Counted from the first letter of the stretch, positions 54,313 through 63,402 are shown. The stretch is DNA of 64,000 nt from Protaetiibacter intestinalis (GCF_003627075.1 NZ_CP032630.1:1922001-1986000); one strand, 5' to 3'. Numbers and translations: made by a program. Notes: a model not told the origin generated them from the letters alone.

Positions 54313-55217
54313 CCCTGCCACCTCGCGGCGCGGCGTTGGACGAGCGAGTACAGCCACATGACGACCCCCACGACGACGATCATGCCGAGGGCGAGCGCCC
54401 CGGCCAGGTTCTCGCGCCCGAGCACCGTCTCGCTCGTGAGCGCGGTGCGGATCTGCAGCGGCACGATCTGCGAGCCCTGGCTCGCGAGCGCGGCGGCCGT
54501 CGCATACGAGGAGAACGCGTTCGCGAACAGCAGCAGCGTGCAGGCGAGGAACGAGGGCGCGAGCACGGGGATGCCGACGCGCGTCCAGAAGGAGGCGCGC
54601 ATGCCGCCGAGGGTCAGGTTCGCCTCGGCCCACTGGGGCTTCAGCGCGGACAGGGCCGGCATGAACGTGATGACCATGAGCGGGATCTGGAAGAAGACGT
54701 ACGGCAGGATGAGGCCGGGCAGCTCGTAGATCCACGGGCCGTCGGCGAAGATGTCGATGCCCGCGCCCGTGAGCAGCTGGGTGACGACGCCCTGCAGACC
54801 GATCGTCGCGATGAACGCGAAGGCGAGCATGACGCCGCCGAACTGGGCGAAGACGCCGGCCGCGGCATCCACCGCGGTGCGCATGGGGCCGGTCTCCGAG
54901 AGCCCGAGCATCGCGTAGCAGACGAGCGCCCCGAGTACGGCGCCGACGACCGCGGTGAGCAGCGACAGCCAGGTCGAGCTCCAGAAGGTCGTGAGGATGA
55001 CGGGGTCGCCGAGTGCGGCGACGTTGTCGAGGGTGAACGCGCCGTCGGAGTCGAAGAGCCCGGATGCGAGCGCCAGCACGGTCGGCAGCGCCAGGAACAG
55101 CAGCACGTACGCCAGGAACGGCGCGAGGCCGAGCCAGGCGAGCAGGTGGGAGGCGCCCCGACGGGGCGGAGCCGTGCGCTCCGCCCCGTCGGGGGTCACC
55201 GGGGTGGCGGTGGTCAC
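54309..55217 (-). CDS. ABC importer permease, PotB-like
   Basis: A 302-residue permease with six membrane segments from about residue 30. The coupling region reads KPQWAEANLTLGGMRASFW, a weak form of the EAA loop. GTG at 55217 overlaps the binding-protein stop by four bases. It is part of the operon 56344-52424. Confidence 0.9.
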   Translation of the reverse strand: MTTATPVTPDGAERTAPPRRGASHLLAWLGLAPFLAYVLLFLALPTVLALASGLFDSDGAFTLDNVAALGDPVILTTFWSSTWLSLLTAVVGAVLGALVCYAMLGLSETGPMRTAVDAAAGVFAQFGGVMLAFAFIATIGLQGVVTQLLTGAGIDIFADGPWIYELPGLILPYVFFQIPLMVITFMPALSALKPQWAEANLTLGGMRASFWTRVGIPVLAPSFLACTLLLFANAFSSYATAAALASQGSQIVPLQIRTALTSETVLGRENLAGALALGMIVVVGVVMWLYSLVQRRAARWQG

Positions 55218-56344
55218 TGGACCGCGGCCGCCCACTTCTCGCCGAGCAGCGTGCCGGCCTTCGTCGACTGCTCCTCGGTGGGCACCACGACCGTGTCGGG
55301 CGCCTCGGGCAGCGCGGCCGCCGCATCCGCGTCGATCGTGCCGGCGGCGATCATCGCCTCCATGCGGGCCGGGCGGGCGCCGCCCGCGAGCCACAGGTTC
55401 TGGCCCTCGTCGCTGAACAGGAACTCCTGCCACAGGCGCGCCGCCGCGGGGTGCGGGGCGTCCTTGTTGATCGCCTGGTTGTAGTAGCCGGCGTAGCCGG
55501 TGCCCGGGAAGACGCGCACCTTCCAGTCGGGGTTGTCGGCGACGTGGGTCGCGTTCAGGTAGTCCCAGTCGAAGACGACGGGCGTCTCGCCGCTCGCGAT
55601 GGTCGCGCTCGTGACGTCGAGCTTGAGCATGTTGCCGGCCTTGTTGAGCTCGCTGAAGAAGTCGATGCCGGGCTGGAAGTCGTCGAGGTCGCCGCCCGAC
55701 TGCACGTCGGCGAGGCCGACCGCGGCGAACGCCGCACCCGCCTGCGTAGGGTCGCCGTTGATGGCGACGGCCGACTTGTAGTCGGCGCCCAGCAGGTCCT
55801 CCAGGGTCTTCGGCTCGGGGTACTTCGACGAGTCGTAGCCGATCGACATGTACCCGCCGTAGTCGCCCACGAACAGGCCCGTCGACTCCTTGAGGGCGTC
55901 GGGGATGTCGTCCCAGGTCTGCACGGTGTACGGAGCGAAGACGTCGGTGTTCTGGAGGGCGACGGTGAGGCCGATGTCGAAGACGTCGGGCGCGGTGTCG
56001 AGGCCCTCGTTGGTCTTGGCGGCCTGGATCTCCTCGGCGCTCGAGATGTCGGGCGAGGACTCGTTGACGGTGATCTCGGGGTACTTGGCCTTGAAGGCGT
56101 CGATGATCTCGCCGTAGTTGGCCCAGTCGCGGGGCAGCGCGATGACGTTGAGCGCGCCCTCCGCCTTGGCGGCGGCCTCGAGGTCGGCGAAGGTGCCGAA
56201 GTCGGCGACGCTCGTGGCGGTCGCCGCCTTGCCCGCGTCGCCCGATGCGGGGGTGTCGGTCGCGCAGCCGGTGAGCGCGATCGCGGTCGCGACGACCGCG
56301 GCGGTGCCGGCGAGCAGGTGCCGGGTGCGGGGAAGGGGTGTCAT
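55214..56344 (-). CDS. ABC importer substrate-binding lipoprotein, polyamine/iron/phosphonate-like group
   Basis: A 376-residue lipoprotein. The signal peptide ends in a lipobox IALTGC (cysteine near residue 21). Mature blocks include LPRDWANYGEIIDAFKAKYP and APDVFDIGL, and FPGTGYAGYYNQAINKDAPH near 280, as in PotD/2-aminoethylphosphonate-type binding proteins. The ligand cannot be read from sequence. GAGAGGAA lies 12 bases before the ATG. It is the first gene of a four-gene importer operon. Confidence 0.85.
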   Translation of the reverse strand: MTPLPRTRHLLAGTAAVVATAIALTGCATDTPASGDAGKAATATSVADFGTFADLEAAAKAEGALNVIALPRDWANYGEIIDAFKAKYPEITVNESSPDISSAEEIQAAKTNEGLDTAPDVFDIGLTVALQNTDVFAPYTVQTWDDIPDALKESTGLFVGDYGGYMSIGYDSSKYPEPKTLEDLLGADYKSAVAINGDPTQAGAAFAAVGLADVQSGGDLDDFQPGIDFFSELNKAGNMLKLDVTSATIASGETPVVFDWDYLNATHVADNPDWKVRVFPGTGYAGYYNQAINKDAPHPAAARLWQEFLFSDEGQNLWLAGGARPARMEAMIAAGTIDADAAAALPEAPDTVVVPTEEQSTKAGTLLGEKWAAAVQ

Positions 56345-56409
56345 GTGGATGCTGTTCCTCTCAGGTGTGCGCGGGACGCGCATCGTCGCGGGGTGGTGCG
56401 ACGTTCGCG

Positions 56410-56415
56410 ACGTTA
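56410..56415 (-). promoter_or_regulatory. Candidate -10 of the third importer operon
   Basis: TAACGT on the minus strand, about 65 bp upstream of the binding-protein start, in the 176-bp gap shared with the divergent AI-2E-family gene. No convincing -35. Confidence 0.35.
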
Positions 56416-56520
56416 AGCACGTCGGGTGACCGATCCGCGCGTCGCGGGTGAACATCCGGTGCCCTCGAGGTGCACTCCCGGTGCCGCCCCGGCGGAATAT
56501 GTCGCGCCTAGACTTGGCGA

Positions 56521-57717
56521 ATGGCCTTCGGTTTCCGCAGCGAACGTGCTCGCGACGAGGAGGCGCGCCGCGCGGTCGACGCCCGGGTGGCGGATGCCGT
56601 GCCCCCCGGGATGCGCATCGCCGGCGCGTGGGCGTGGCGGCTGCTCGCCGTCGCGGGTGTCATCGCGCTCCTCATCTTCCTCATCGTCCAGTTGCGCTAC
56701 ATCGTCGTGCCGCTGCTCGTGGCACTGCTGCTGTCGGCGCTGCTGGTGCCGTTCTCCAACTGGCTGCAGCGCCACCGCTGGCCGAAGTGGGCGGCCGTCG
56801 CGGTCTCCGAGCTCGGGATCCTGGGCATCATCGGCGGGCTCATCTGGCTCACCGTCGCGACCGTCATGGGCGGCTACCCGGCGCTCGTCGAGCAGTCGCT
56901 GCTGCGCTGGGAGGACCTCAAGCAGTGGCTGCTGGCCTCGCCGCTGCACCTGTCGGAGGCCGACATCCAGCACTGGGCCGACCAGGTCATCGAGGGCATC
57001 CGCGCCGACACGAGCTCCCTCTGGACCGGCGCCCTCTCGGTCGGCTCCGGCCTCGGCCACTTTCTCGCCGGGTTCCTGCTCGTGCTGTTCGCGACGCTGT
57101 TCATCCTCATCGACGGCCGCGGCATCTGGAACTGGGTGGTGCGGCTGTTCCCGCGCCGCGCCCGGGCCGCGATCGTCGGCGGCGGCGAGGCCGGCTGGAT
57201 CACGCTCTCGTCGTTCGTGCGGGTGCAGGTGCTCGTGGCGCTCATCGACGCCGTCGGCATCGGCCTCGGCGCGTTCATCCTCGGCCTGTTCTACGGCGAC
57301 GGCTTCCCGCTCGTCGTGCCGATCGCGATCCTCGTGTTCCTCGGCTCGTTCATCCCGGTCGTCGGCGCCGTGCTCTCGGGCGCGCTCGCCGTGTTCATCG
57401 CCCTCGTGTTCCTCGGGCCGTGGCAGGCGTTCGTGATGCTGCTCATCGTGATCGGCGTGCAGCAGCTCGAGGGCCACGTGCTGCAGCCCTTCCTCGTCGG
57501 CAACGTCGTCAAGGTGCACCCGCTCGCCGTCGTCATCGTCGTCGCGGCGGGCGGATTCCTCGCCGGCATCCCGGGCGCCCTGTTCGCGGTGCCGGTCACG
57601 GCGACCCTCAACGCGATCATCGGCTACATCGCCCGCGGCGAGTGGCGCACGCATCCGCATCCGCGCGTGGCGGATGTCATCCCCCCGACGAGAGGCCGCA
57701 CGCTCCGTGACCGCTGA
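56521..57717 (+). CDS. AI-2E family (PerM/YdiK-type) membrane permease
   Basis: A 398-residue membrane protein with about eight segments: three near the N-terminus (about 40-115), an extracytoplasmic helical region (about 115-175) and a C-terminal block with FIPVVGAVLSG and QQLEGHVLQPFLVG, the hallmark of the family. Some relatives export autoinducer-2 or act as Na+/H+ antiporters, so the name does not establish quorum sensing here. The ATG follows TAGACT (56509-56514) with a 6-nt gap. The end overlaps ilvA by 11 bases. Confidence 0.9.
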   Translation: MAFGFRSERARDEEARRAVDARVADAVPPGMRIAGAWAWRLLAVAGVIALLIFLIVQLRYIVVPLLVALLLSALLVPFSNWLQRHRWPKWAAVAVSELGILGIIGGLIWLTVATVMGGYPALVEQSLLRWEDLKQWLLASPLHLSEADIQHWADQVIEGIRADTSSLWTGALSVGSGLGHFLAGFLLVLFATLFILIDGRGIWNWVVRLFPRRARAAIVGGGEAGWITLSSFVRVQVLVALIDAVGIGLGAFILGLFYGDGFPLVVPIAILVFLGSFIPVVGAVLSGALAVFIALVFLGPWQAFVMLLIVIGVQQLEGHVLQPFLVGNVVKVHPLAVVIVVAAGGFLAGIPGALFAVPVTATLNAIIGYIARGEWRTHPHPRVADVIPPTRGRTLRDR

Positions 57718-58945
57718 CCTGCCCGGACCGTCCCTCGCCGAGATCCGCGCCGCCCGCGAGCGCGCGTCGGCGGTCACGATCACGACGCCCATGGAGACCT
57801 CGGGGTTCCTGCGCGAGGTGCTCGGGCATCCGGTGCACCTGAAGGCCGAGAACCTGCAGCGCACCGGCTCCTACAAGATCCGCGGCGCCTACAACCGGCT
57901 CTCCCAGCTCACCGAGGAGGAGCGCGCGCGGGGCGTCGTGGCGGCGTCCGCCGGCAACCACGCACAGGGGGTCGCGCTCGCGGCGCGCGAGCTCGGCATC
58001 CAGGCGACCATCTTCATGCCGCTCGGCGTCGCGCTGCCGAAGCTGCAGGCCACCCGCGGCTACGGAGCGGAGGTGGTGCTGCACGGCCACGTCGTCGACG
58101 AGACGCTCGAGGCGGCGGCCGAGTTCGCCGAGCGCACGGGCGCCGTCGTCATCCCGCCGTTCGACCACCCGGACATCGTGGCCGGGCAGGGCGGGCTCGC
58201 GCTCGAGATCCTCGAGCAGGTGCCCGACGTCGAGAACGTCGTCGTGCCGATCGGCGGCGGTGGGCTCATCGCGGGCATCGCATCAGCCTTCGCCCAGCTC
58301 GAGCCGGAGCTCGGCCGCCGGGTGCGGGTGATCGGGGTGCAGTCGGAGAACGCGGCGGCCTACCCGCCCTCGCTCGCCGCGGGGGCGCCGGTCGCCGTCG
58401 TGACGAGCCCGACGATCGCCGACGGCATCGCCGTCGGGCGACCCGGCGAGCTCAACTTCGCCATCATCCGCGACGCCGTCGACACGGTCGTGACGGTGCC
58501 CGACGACGAGACGGCGCGCGCCATGGTCGTGCTGCTCGAGCGCGCGAAGCTCGTCGTGGAGCCCGCGGGTGCGGTCGGCGTCGCCGCAGCGCTCGCGGAG
58601 CGCTACACCGTCGACGGACCCACCGTGATCCTGCTCTCGGGCGGCAACATCGACCCGATGGTGATGGAGCGGGTCATCAGCCGCGGCCTCGCCGCCTCCC
58701 ACCGCTACCTCAAGGTCAACATCCCGCTGCCCGACCGTCCGGGCCAGCTCGCGCGCATCGCCGAGCTCATCGCCGAGGCGAACGCGAACGTCGTCGAGGT
58801 GCTGCACACGCGGCACGGATTCGGGCTGCAGATCAGCGAGGTCGAGATCGAGATCCACATGGAGACCCGCGGCGCCGAGCACGCCGAGCTCGTGCTCCGT
58901 CGCCTCCGCGAGGCCGGCTACCGCCCCCGCGTCGACCCGGTCTGA
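57707..58945 (+). CDS. ilvA: Threonine ammonia-lyase with C-terminal ACT domain
   Basis: A 412-residue PLP enzyme deaminating threonine to 2-oxobutyrate, the first step of isoleucine synthesis. The Schiff-base lysine is K57 (SYKIRGAYN), the cofactor loop is SAGNHAQG and the phosphate-binding loop is IGGGGLIAG; a single ACT-like domain occupies about 330-412 (NIPLPDRPGQLARIAEL). This short one-ACT form is the usual actinobacterial enzyme. GTG at 57707 lies inside the end of the permease gene, indicating coupled translation. Confidence 0.93.
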   Translation: MTADLPGPSLAEIRAARERASAVTITTPMETSGFLREVLGHPVHLKAENLQRTGSYKIRGAYNRLSQLTEEERARGVVAASAGNHAQGVALAARELGIQATIFMPLGVALPKLQATRGYGAEVVLHGHVVDETLEAAAEFAERTGAVVIPPFDHPDIVAGQGGLALEILEQVPDVENVVVPIGGGGLIAGIASAFAQLEPELGRRVRVIGVQSENAAAYPPSLAAGAPVAVVTSPTIADGIAVGRPGELNFAIIRDAVDTVVTVPDDETARAMVVLLERAKLVVEPAGAVGVAAALAERYTVDGPTVILLSGGNIDPMVMERVISRGLAASHRYLKVNIPLPDRPGQLARIAELIAEANANVVEVLHTRHGFGLQISEVEIEIHMETRGAEHAELVLRRLREAGYRPRVDPV

Positions 58946-58953
58946 GCCCTTCT

Positions 58954-58975
58954 GCGCCGCGATGATCCGCGGCGC
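58954..58975. terminator. Candidate terminator between ilvA and greA
   Basis: GCGCCGCG (58954-58961) pairs with CGCGGCGC (58968-58975) around a 6-nt loop, nine bases after the ilvA stop. Further GC-rich symmetry (GGGCCCGG region, about 58995-59015) lies before the greA stop, so both converging transcripts could end here. Confidence 0.5.
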
Positions 58976-59038
58976 TCCGCTCCGCCGGCCCCGCGCGAGG
59001 GCCCGGCTGCGCGGGTCACGTCAGAGTCCCGCCCGCAC

Positions 59039-59524
59039 TCAGCCGCGGAAGGTCTCGACCTTGACGATCTCGACGGGGATCTCGCGGCCGTTGGGGGCCG
59101 TGTAGCTGAGCGTGTCGCCCGCCGCGTGGCCGAGGATCGCCTGGCCGATCGGGCTCGACTCCGGATACACGTCGAGGTCCTCGTTGTCGGCCGCGATCTC
59201 GCGGTTGCCGAGCAGGAACACCGTCTCGTCGCCGGCGATCTTCGCCGTCACGAGCGTGCCGGGAACGACCGTGCCGTCCGACTCGGGCGCCTCGCCGACG
59301 GTCGCCGTGCGCAGCAGCAGCGTGAGCTGGCGGATGCGGGCCTCGATCTTGCCCTGCTCGTCCTTCGCGGCGTGGTAGCCGCCGTTCTCCTTGAGGTCGC
59401 CCTCCTCGCGCGCCGCCTCGATCTTCTTGGCGATGTCGACGCGCGCCGGGCCCTCCAGCTCGGCCAGCTCCGCCTTGAGGCGGTCGAAGGACTCCTGGGT
59501 GAGCCACGTCGTGGTCTCGGGCAT
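59039..59524 (-). CDS. greA: Transcription elongation factor GreA
   Basis: A 161-residue factor that rescues backtracked RNA polymerase by stimulating transcript cleavage. The N-terminal coiled coil (about 10-78) carries the acidic tip REEGDLKENGGYHAAKDEQG, and the C-terminal FKBP-like domain contains VYPESSPIGQAILGH and YTAPNGREIPVEI. GAGGAG precedes the ATG. A -10-like TAGGCT (59594-59599, minus) lies inside the end of the upstream DUF4307 gene. Confidence 0.94.
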   Translation of the reverse strand: MPETTTWLTQESFDRLKAELAELEGPARVDIAKKIEAAREEGDLKENGGYHAAKDEQGKIEARIRQLTLLLRTATVGEAPESDGTVVPGTLVTAKIAGDETVFLLGNREIAADNEDLDVYPESSPIGQAILGHAAGDTLSYTAPNGREIPVEIVKVETFRG

Positions 59525-59596
59525 GGGATCTGCTCCTCACAAACAATCGAGACCGGCACTCGGCCGGTCTCTGCAGGGTGATGCGTTCCGAAGAGC

Positions 59597-60043
59597 CTAG
59601 GACAAGTTCCGGATTCCCGCATCCGGGGCGGATGCCGCGCTCGCCTCCGTGAGCCAGCAGCGGAACACCGACCCGCCCACCGGGGGCTCGCTCGTGCGCA
59701 GCGTCGCCGACAGGGTGCGCGTCGTCTGCTGCGACGGCTCCACCTCGACGACGAGCCAGCCAATCACGGCGTGCTTCTCGCTGACCGCCTCCACGGCGCA
59801 CGACACCGCGTGCCCGGCCGGAGCGGTGAGCTGCCAGCGCACCTCGACCGAGGCATCCGAGAGCGCCTCGAAGCCGAGGTCCTTCGCCTCGATCGACGCG
59901 GCCGCGCCGAACAGCCCGGCCCACACCACCCAGGCCCCCACGACGACCGCCACCGCGATCGCGGCGAGCACGGCGAGCAGCCGCAGCCGTGCCCGGCGCG
60001 CGGGGGTGCGTCCGTACCTCGCGTCGAGGTCGTTCGCGGTCAT
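59597..60043 (-). CDS. DUF4307 single-pass membrane protein
   Basis: A 148-residue protein with one N-terminal membrane segment (about 22-47) and an extracytoplasmic immunoglobulin-like domain with two cysteines (AVSCAVEAV and FRCWLTEA). It matches DUF4307, an actinobacterial family found beside greA and mycothiol S-conjugate amidase (mca); mca itself is not in this window. GGAG precedes the ATG. Function unknown. Confidence 0.85.
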   Translation of the reverse strand: MTANDLDARYGRTPARRARLRLLAVLAAIAVAVVVGAWVVWAGLFGAAASIEAKDLGFEALSDASVEVRWQLTAPAGHAVSCAVEAVSEKHAVIGWLVVEVEPSQQTTRTLSATLRTSEPPVGGSVFRCWLTEASAASAPDAGIRNLS

Positions 60044-60102
60044 CGGTGCTCCTCGGGGCCGTCTACTCTGGTTCCAGGCTATTGCGTGGCGGAAGGGTGA
60101 CA

Positions 60103-60348
60103 GTGCTGCAGATCCTCTGGGCGGCGACCCCCACCCCCACTCCGACCCCGATCGACGACAACCTCGTCACGCCCGGCGTCGTCGGCTTCCTCGTGACGCT
60201 CGCCGTGATCCTCGCGACGATCCTGCTGCTCGTCGACATGAACCGGCGCACCCGCCGGGTGCGGTACCGCGCCGAGATCGCCGAGCGTCTGGATGCCGAG
60301 GAGGCCGCCGAGGCCGCGGCTCGCGACGACGAGGCCGAGCGCCCCTAG
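60103..60348 (+). CDS. Small membrane protein with TPTPTP segment
   Basis: An 81-residue protein: a short N-terminus with a TPTPTPTP stretch (about 8-15), one membrane segment (about 22-42), a basic border (MNRRTRRVRYR) and an acidic Ala/Glu-rich tail. GTG at 60103 has GGAAGG six bases upstream; a GTG two codons earlier is possible. I know of similar small proteins in this actinobacterial neighbourhood but no function. Confidence 0.65.
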   Translation: MLQILWAATPTPTPTPIDDNLVTPGVVGFLVTLAVILATILLLVDMNRRTRRVRYRAEIAERLDAEEAAEAAARDDEAERP

Positions 60349-60459
60349 GGCTCGGGTTCGACAACCGAGCGCAGCGCGCCGAGCCCGTGCGGCGCGCGCT
60401 GCCGACGCTCATCCCGCGCGCGTCCACGACGCATCCGCGGGGGTGAGCCCGACGCGCGA

Positions 60460-61254
60460 TCAGCGCGCGTAGACCGGGTTCAGCACGATGAGCAGGATCG
60501 CGGTCCAGTGGCACAGGAACGCGATGACCGTGCAGGCGTGGAACAGCTCGTGGAAGCCGAAGACGCCGGGGATGGGGTTCGGGCGCTTGAGCGCGTAGAA
60601 CACGGCGCCCGTCGTGTAGGCGACGCCGCCCACGAGCACGAGCACCATCATGGCGACGTTCGCCTGCACGAGGTCGACGACGTACATCATCGCCGCCCAG
60701 CCGAGCACCACGTAGAGCGCGACGTAGAGCAGCCGCGGGGCCTTCAGCCAGAAGATCCGGAAGCCGATGCCGAGCAGCGCCCCGCCCCAGACGAGCGAGA
60801 GCAGCACGATCGCCTTGTCGCTCGGCAGCGCGCACACGGCGAGCGGCGTGTAGGTGCCGGCGATGAGCAGGAAGATGTTGGAGTGGTCGAGGCGGCGGAA
60901 GACCGCCTTCACCTTCGGCGACCAGTTGAAGCGGTGATACACCGCCGAGATGCCGAACAGCAGCAGCGAGCTCGCCATGAACACCGCCGACGCCCACTTC
61001 GCCGCCGCGCCGTCGGCGAGGCAGATGAGCACGACGCCCGCCGCGATCGCGACGGGGAAGGTGCCGGCGTGCAGCCAGCCGCGCCAGAGCGGCTTGACCT
61101 CGGCGGGGTGGTGCTCGAGCTGGTCCTCGAGGAGGGGGAGGTTCGGGAGGCCGGCCGCCGGCTCCTGCTCGGCGGCGAGCTCCTCGGCGGATGCCGGGGT
61201 GGGCTGGGCGTCGTCGTCCGTGGGGTGGTCGGTGGGTGCCGGCGCCGGGTTCAT
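60460..61254 (-). CDS. Hemolysin III / TrhA (PAQR) family membrane protein
   Basis: A 264-residue protein with a disordered acidic N-terminus of about 50 residues and seven membrane segments. Conserved metal-type residues of the PAQR superfamily are visible: Ser and His in GISAVYHRFNW, Asp in RRLDHSNIFLL and two His in FGFHELFHACTV. Bacterial members influence membrane energetics and lipid homeostasis; the hemolysin name does not imply a toxin. The ATG follows TAGGAT with a 6-nt gap (leaderless). Confidence 0.9.
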   Translation of the reverse strand: MNPAPAPTDHPTDDDAQPTPASAEELAAEQEPAAGLPNLPLLEDQLEHHPAEVKPLWRGWLHAGTFPVAIAAGVVLICLADGAAAKWASAVFMASSLLLFGISAVYHRFNWSPKVKAVFRRLDHSNIFLLIAGTYTPLAVCALPSDKAIVLLSLVWGGALLGIGFRIFWLKAPRLLYVALYVVLGWAAMMYVVDLVQANVAMMVLVLVGGVAYTTGAVFYALKRPNPIPGVFGFHELFHACTVIAFLCHWTAILLIVLNPVYAR

Positions 61255-61339
61255 GACGCGATCCTAGATCCGCTGCATCCGCGCAGCCTGGGAGTCGGCC
61301 CCGACTCCGGGAGGCTCCCGGTTCGGCTACCGTAGCTCC

Positions 61340-62125
61340 GTGACCGAGCGTCAGGCACCCGGCGGCAGCGGGCCCCTCTATCGCCTGTACCAGGCACGGT
61401 TGCGGCGCATGCTGCAGGGGGCGACGCTGCCCCACCACATCGCCATGATCATCGACGGCAACCGCCGCTGGGCGCGCGAGCGGGCGCTCGAGACGGCCGC
61501 CCACGGGCACCGCGCCGGCGCCGAGAAGATGCGCGAGTTCCTCGGCTGGTGCGACGAGCTCGGCATCCGTGTCGTCACCATCTACCTGCTGTCCACCGAC
61601 AACCTCACGGGGCGGTCGAGCGACGAGCTCGACCAGCTGTTCGAGATCATCGCCGACCTCGCCGACGACCTCTCGCGCGCCGCCGACTGGCGCATCCAGC
61701 ACGTCGGCACGAGCGAGGGGCTGCCCGAGCAGCTCGCGGCCGCCCTGCAGGCCGCCGAGGACCGCACCGCCGGCAACGCGGGGCTGCACGTGAACCTGGC
61801 GGTCGGCTACGGCGGTCGGCGCGAGATCGCGGATGCCATGCGCAGCATCGTGCGCAGCCACGGCGAGACCGGGGGCACCGTCGAGGAGCTGGCCGAGATC
61901 CTCACGCCCGAGCTCATCGGCGAGCACCTCTACACGCAGGGTCAGCCCGACCCCGACCTCATCATCCGCACCTCGGGGGAGCAGCGGCTGTCGGACTTCA
62001 TGCTGTGGCAGTCGGCGCACAGCGAGTTCTACTTCGTCGAGGCGCTCGGCCCCGACCTGCGCGAGGTCGACTTCCTGCGCGCGCTGCGCGCCTACGCCAC
62101 CCGCCACCGGCGGTTCGGGCAGTGA
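61340..62125 (+). CDS. uppS: cis-Prenyl transferase (isoprenyl/undecaprenyl diphosphate synthase)
   Basis: A 261-residue enzyme extending allylic diphosphates with isopentenyl diphosphate to make the lipid carrier for cell-wall synthesis. Catalytic D39 is in MIIDGNRRWARE, followed by GHRAGAEKM, TIYLLSTDNL and the C-terminal DLIIRTSGEQRLSDFMLWQ with SEFYF. STDNL replaces the more usual STENW, as in actinobacterial short- or intermediate-chain enzymes, so the product length is uncertain. GTG at 61340 follows TACCGT with a 6-nt gap. The end overlaps the next gene region by GTGA. Confidence 0.9.
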   Translation: MTERQAPGGSGPLYRLYQARLRRMLQGATLPHHIAMIIDGNRRWARERALETAAHGHRAGAEKMREFLGWCDELGIRVVTIYLLSTDNLTGRSSDELDQLFEIIADLADDLSRAADWRIQHVGTSEGLPEQLAAALQAAEDRTAGNAGLHVNLAVGYGGRREIADAMRSIVRSHGETGGTVEELAEILTPELIGEHLYTQGQPDPDLIIRTSGEQRLSDFMLWQSAHSEFYFVEALGPDLREVDFLRALRAYATRHRRFGQ

Positions 62126-62136
62126 TCGGAGCACCC

Positions 62137-63264
62137 GTGCCGCTCAGCATCGACGACTACGCCGCCCGCTTCCACGAGGAGCCGGGCTACCTCGACTTCG
62201 CCGGGGTCGGGCCGATCGGCGACACCGTGCGCGCGGAGGCGGACGCCTTCCAGACGCTGCTCGCGGGCGGCCGCTTCGGCTCGTACGCGCCGCTGTTCGA
62301 GCAGCACGCGCGCGTGCGCGCCGCCGTCTCGGCGCTCACCGGCTTCCGCACCGACCAGATCGCCTTCCAGCCGAACACCGCCCAGGGCCTCATGCACGCG
62401 ATGTTCGGCGTCACGGGGGCGGTGGCGTTGTCGCCCGCCGAGTTCCCCGCCATCACCTTCGCGACGGTGCGTGCGCAGCAGGCGCTCGGCGTCGCCGCGC
62501 CGCAGTGGCTCGAGACCGACCACGGCCGCGTGACGCCCGGCAACATCCGCGATCAGCTCGACGCCTCGACCGTCGCGGTGGCGGTCAGCCTCGTCGACTT
62601 CCGCACCGGCTACCTCGCCGACCTGGAGGGCATCCGGCAGGTCATCGGCGACCGCCTGCTCATCGTCGACGCGATCCAGGGCTTCGGCGTGGTGGAGGCG
62701 CCGTACGGCGTCGCGGATGTCGTGGTCGCCGGGGGCCAGAAGTGGGTGCGCGCCGGATGGGGCACGGGCTTCCTCGCCCTGTCGGATCGCGCGCTCGAGC
62801 ACCTGACACCCGTCTGGTCGGGCTTCACGGGGACCGAGCACGAGGGCCTGCCGCTCGACGAGGTGCTGCCGCCCGCATCCGATGCGCGCGCCTACGCGAT
62901 CTCGAACCCCGACCCCCTCGCGATGGCCCGCTTCTCGGGCGCGCTCGAGGAGCTCGCCCGGGTGGGGGTGGGCGAGGTGCACGCGCGCATCGCCGCCCGC
63001 GTCGACGACATCATCGACGCCGCCGACGAGTTCGCCATCCCGGTCGTCTCCCCGCGCGCCGAGGCCGAGCGCGCCGGCATCGTCGTGCTCGAGCCCGACG
63101 CCGACCAGCTCACCGTGCTCGCGGCGGCGCTGCACAACCACGGCGTGAGCGTCACGGTGCGCGGCGGCACGGTGCGGCTCGCGCCGCACGCCTCGACCGA
63201 GGCCGAGACCCTCACGATGCTGCGCTCGGCCCTCCTCTCCTTCGCGACGGCCACCACCCGCTGA
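62137..63264 (+). CDS. Class V aminotransferase / cysteine desulfurase-like PLP enzyme
   Basis: A PLP enzyme of about 375 residues. The Schiff-base lysine is near residue 202 (AGGQKWVRAGWGTGF), the pyridine-binding aspartate near 178 (IVDAIQGFG), and the N-terminal block YLDFAGVGPIG replaces the usual YLDNAA. I cannot tell a desulfurase from a kynureninase-like or isopenicillin-epimerase-like activity. GTG at 62137 has GGAG five bases upstream; a GTG at 62122 overlapping the uppS stop is the alternative. A diverged palindromic repeat follows. Confidence 0.85.
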   Translation: MPLSIDDYAARFHEEPGYLDFAGVGPIGDTVRAEADAFQTLLAGGRFGSYAPLFEQHARVRAAVSALTGFRTDQIAFQPNTAQGLMHAMFGVTGAVALSPAEFPAITFATVRAQQALGVAAPQWLETDHGRVTPGNIRDQLDASTVAVAVSLVDFRTGYLADLEGIRQVIGDRLLIVDAIQGFGVVEAPYGVADVVVAGGQKWVRAGWGTGFLALSDRALEHLTPVWSGFTGTEHEGLPLDEVLPPASDARAYAISNPDPLAMARFSGALEELARVGVGEVHARIAARVDDIIDAADEFAIPVVSPRAEAERAGIVVLEPDADQLTVLAAALHNHGVSVTVRGGTVRLAPHASTEAETLTMLRSALLSFATATTR

Positions 63265-63273
63265 CCCCCCCCG

Positions 63274-63341
63274 CCGACATCGCTGACCGGTCGGTTATTC
63301 GCCTCATTCGCCTGGTTTGAGGCCAGAAAGCGACCACTCAG
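63274..63341. repeat. Diverged second copy of the 52318-52408 palindrome
   Basis: CCGACATCGCTGA at the left and CGACCACTCAG at the right match the arms of the element at 52318-52408, and the centre TCGCCTCATTCGCC...GGCCAGAAA matches its centre with few changes. The outer arms no longer pair fully, while the centre has gained a small hairpin (GCCTCA/TGAGGC, 63301-63323). Located just after the aminotransferase stop. Confidence 0.8.
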
Positions 63342-63402
63342 AGTTCACGTGCCGGTAACACGGTGGCGCGTGTCGCGGCCGGCGGATGGGGTGGACCGGG
63401 CT

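Noticed and set aside
56521-57717. AI-2 quorum-sensing exporter
   Set aside because: The family name comes from one member; no luxS or other AI-2 gene is present, so only membrane permease is supported.
60460-61254. Hemolysin toxin
   Set aside because: Hemolysin III proteins are widespread housekeeping PAQR-type membrane proteins; nothing suggests a secreted toxin.
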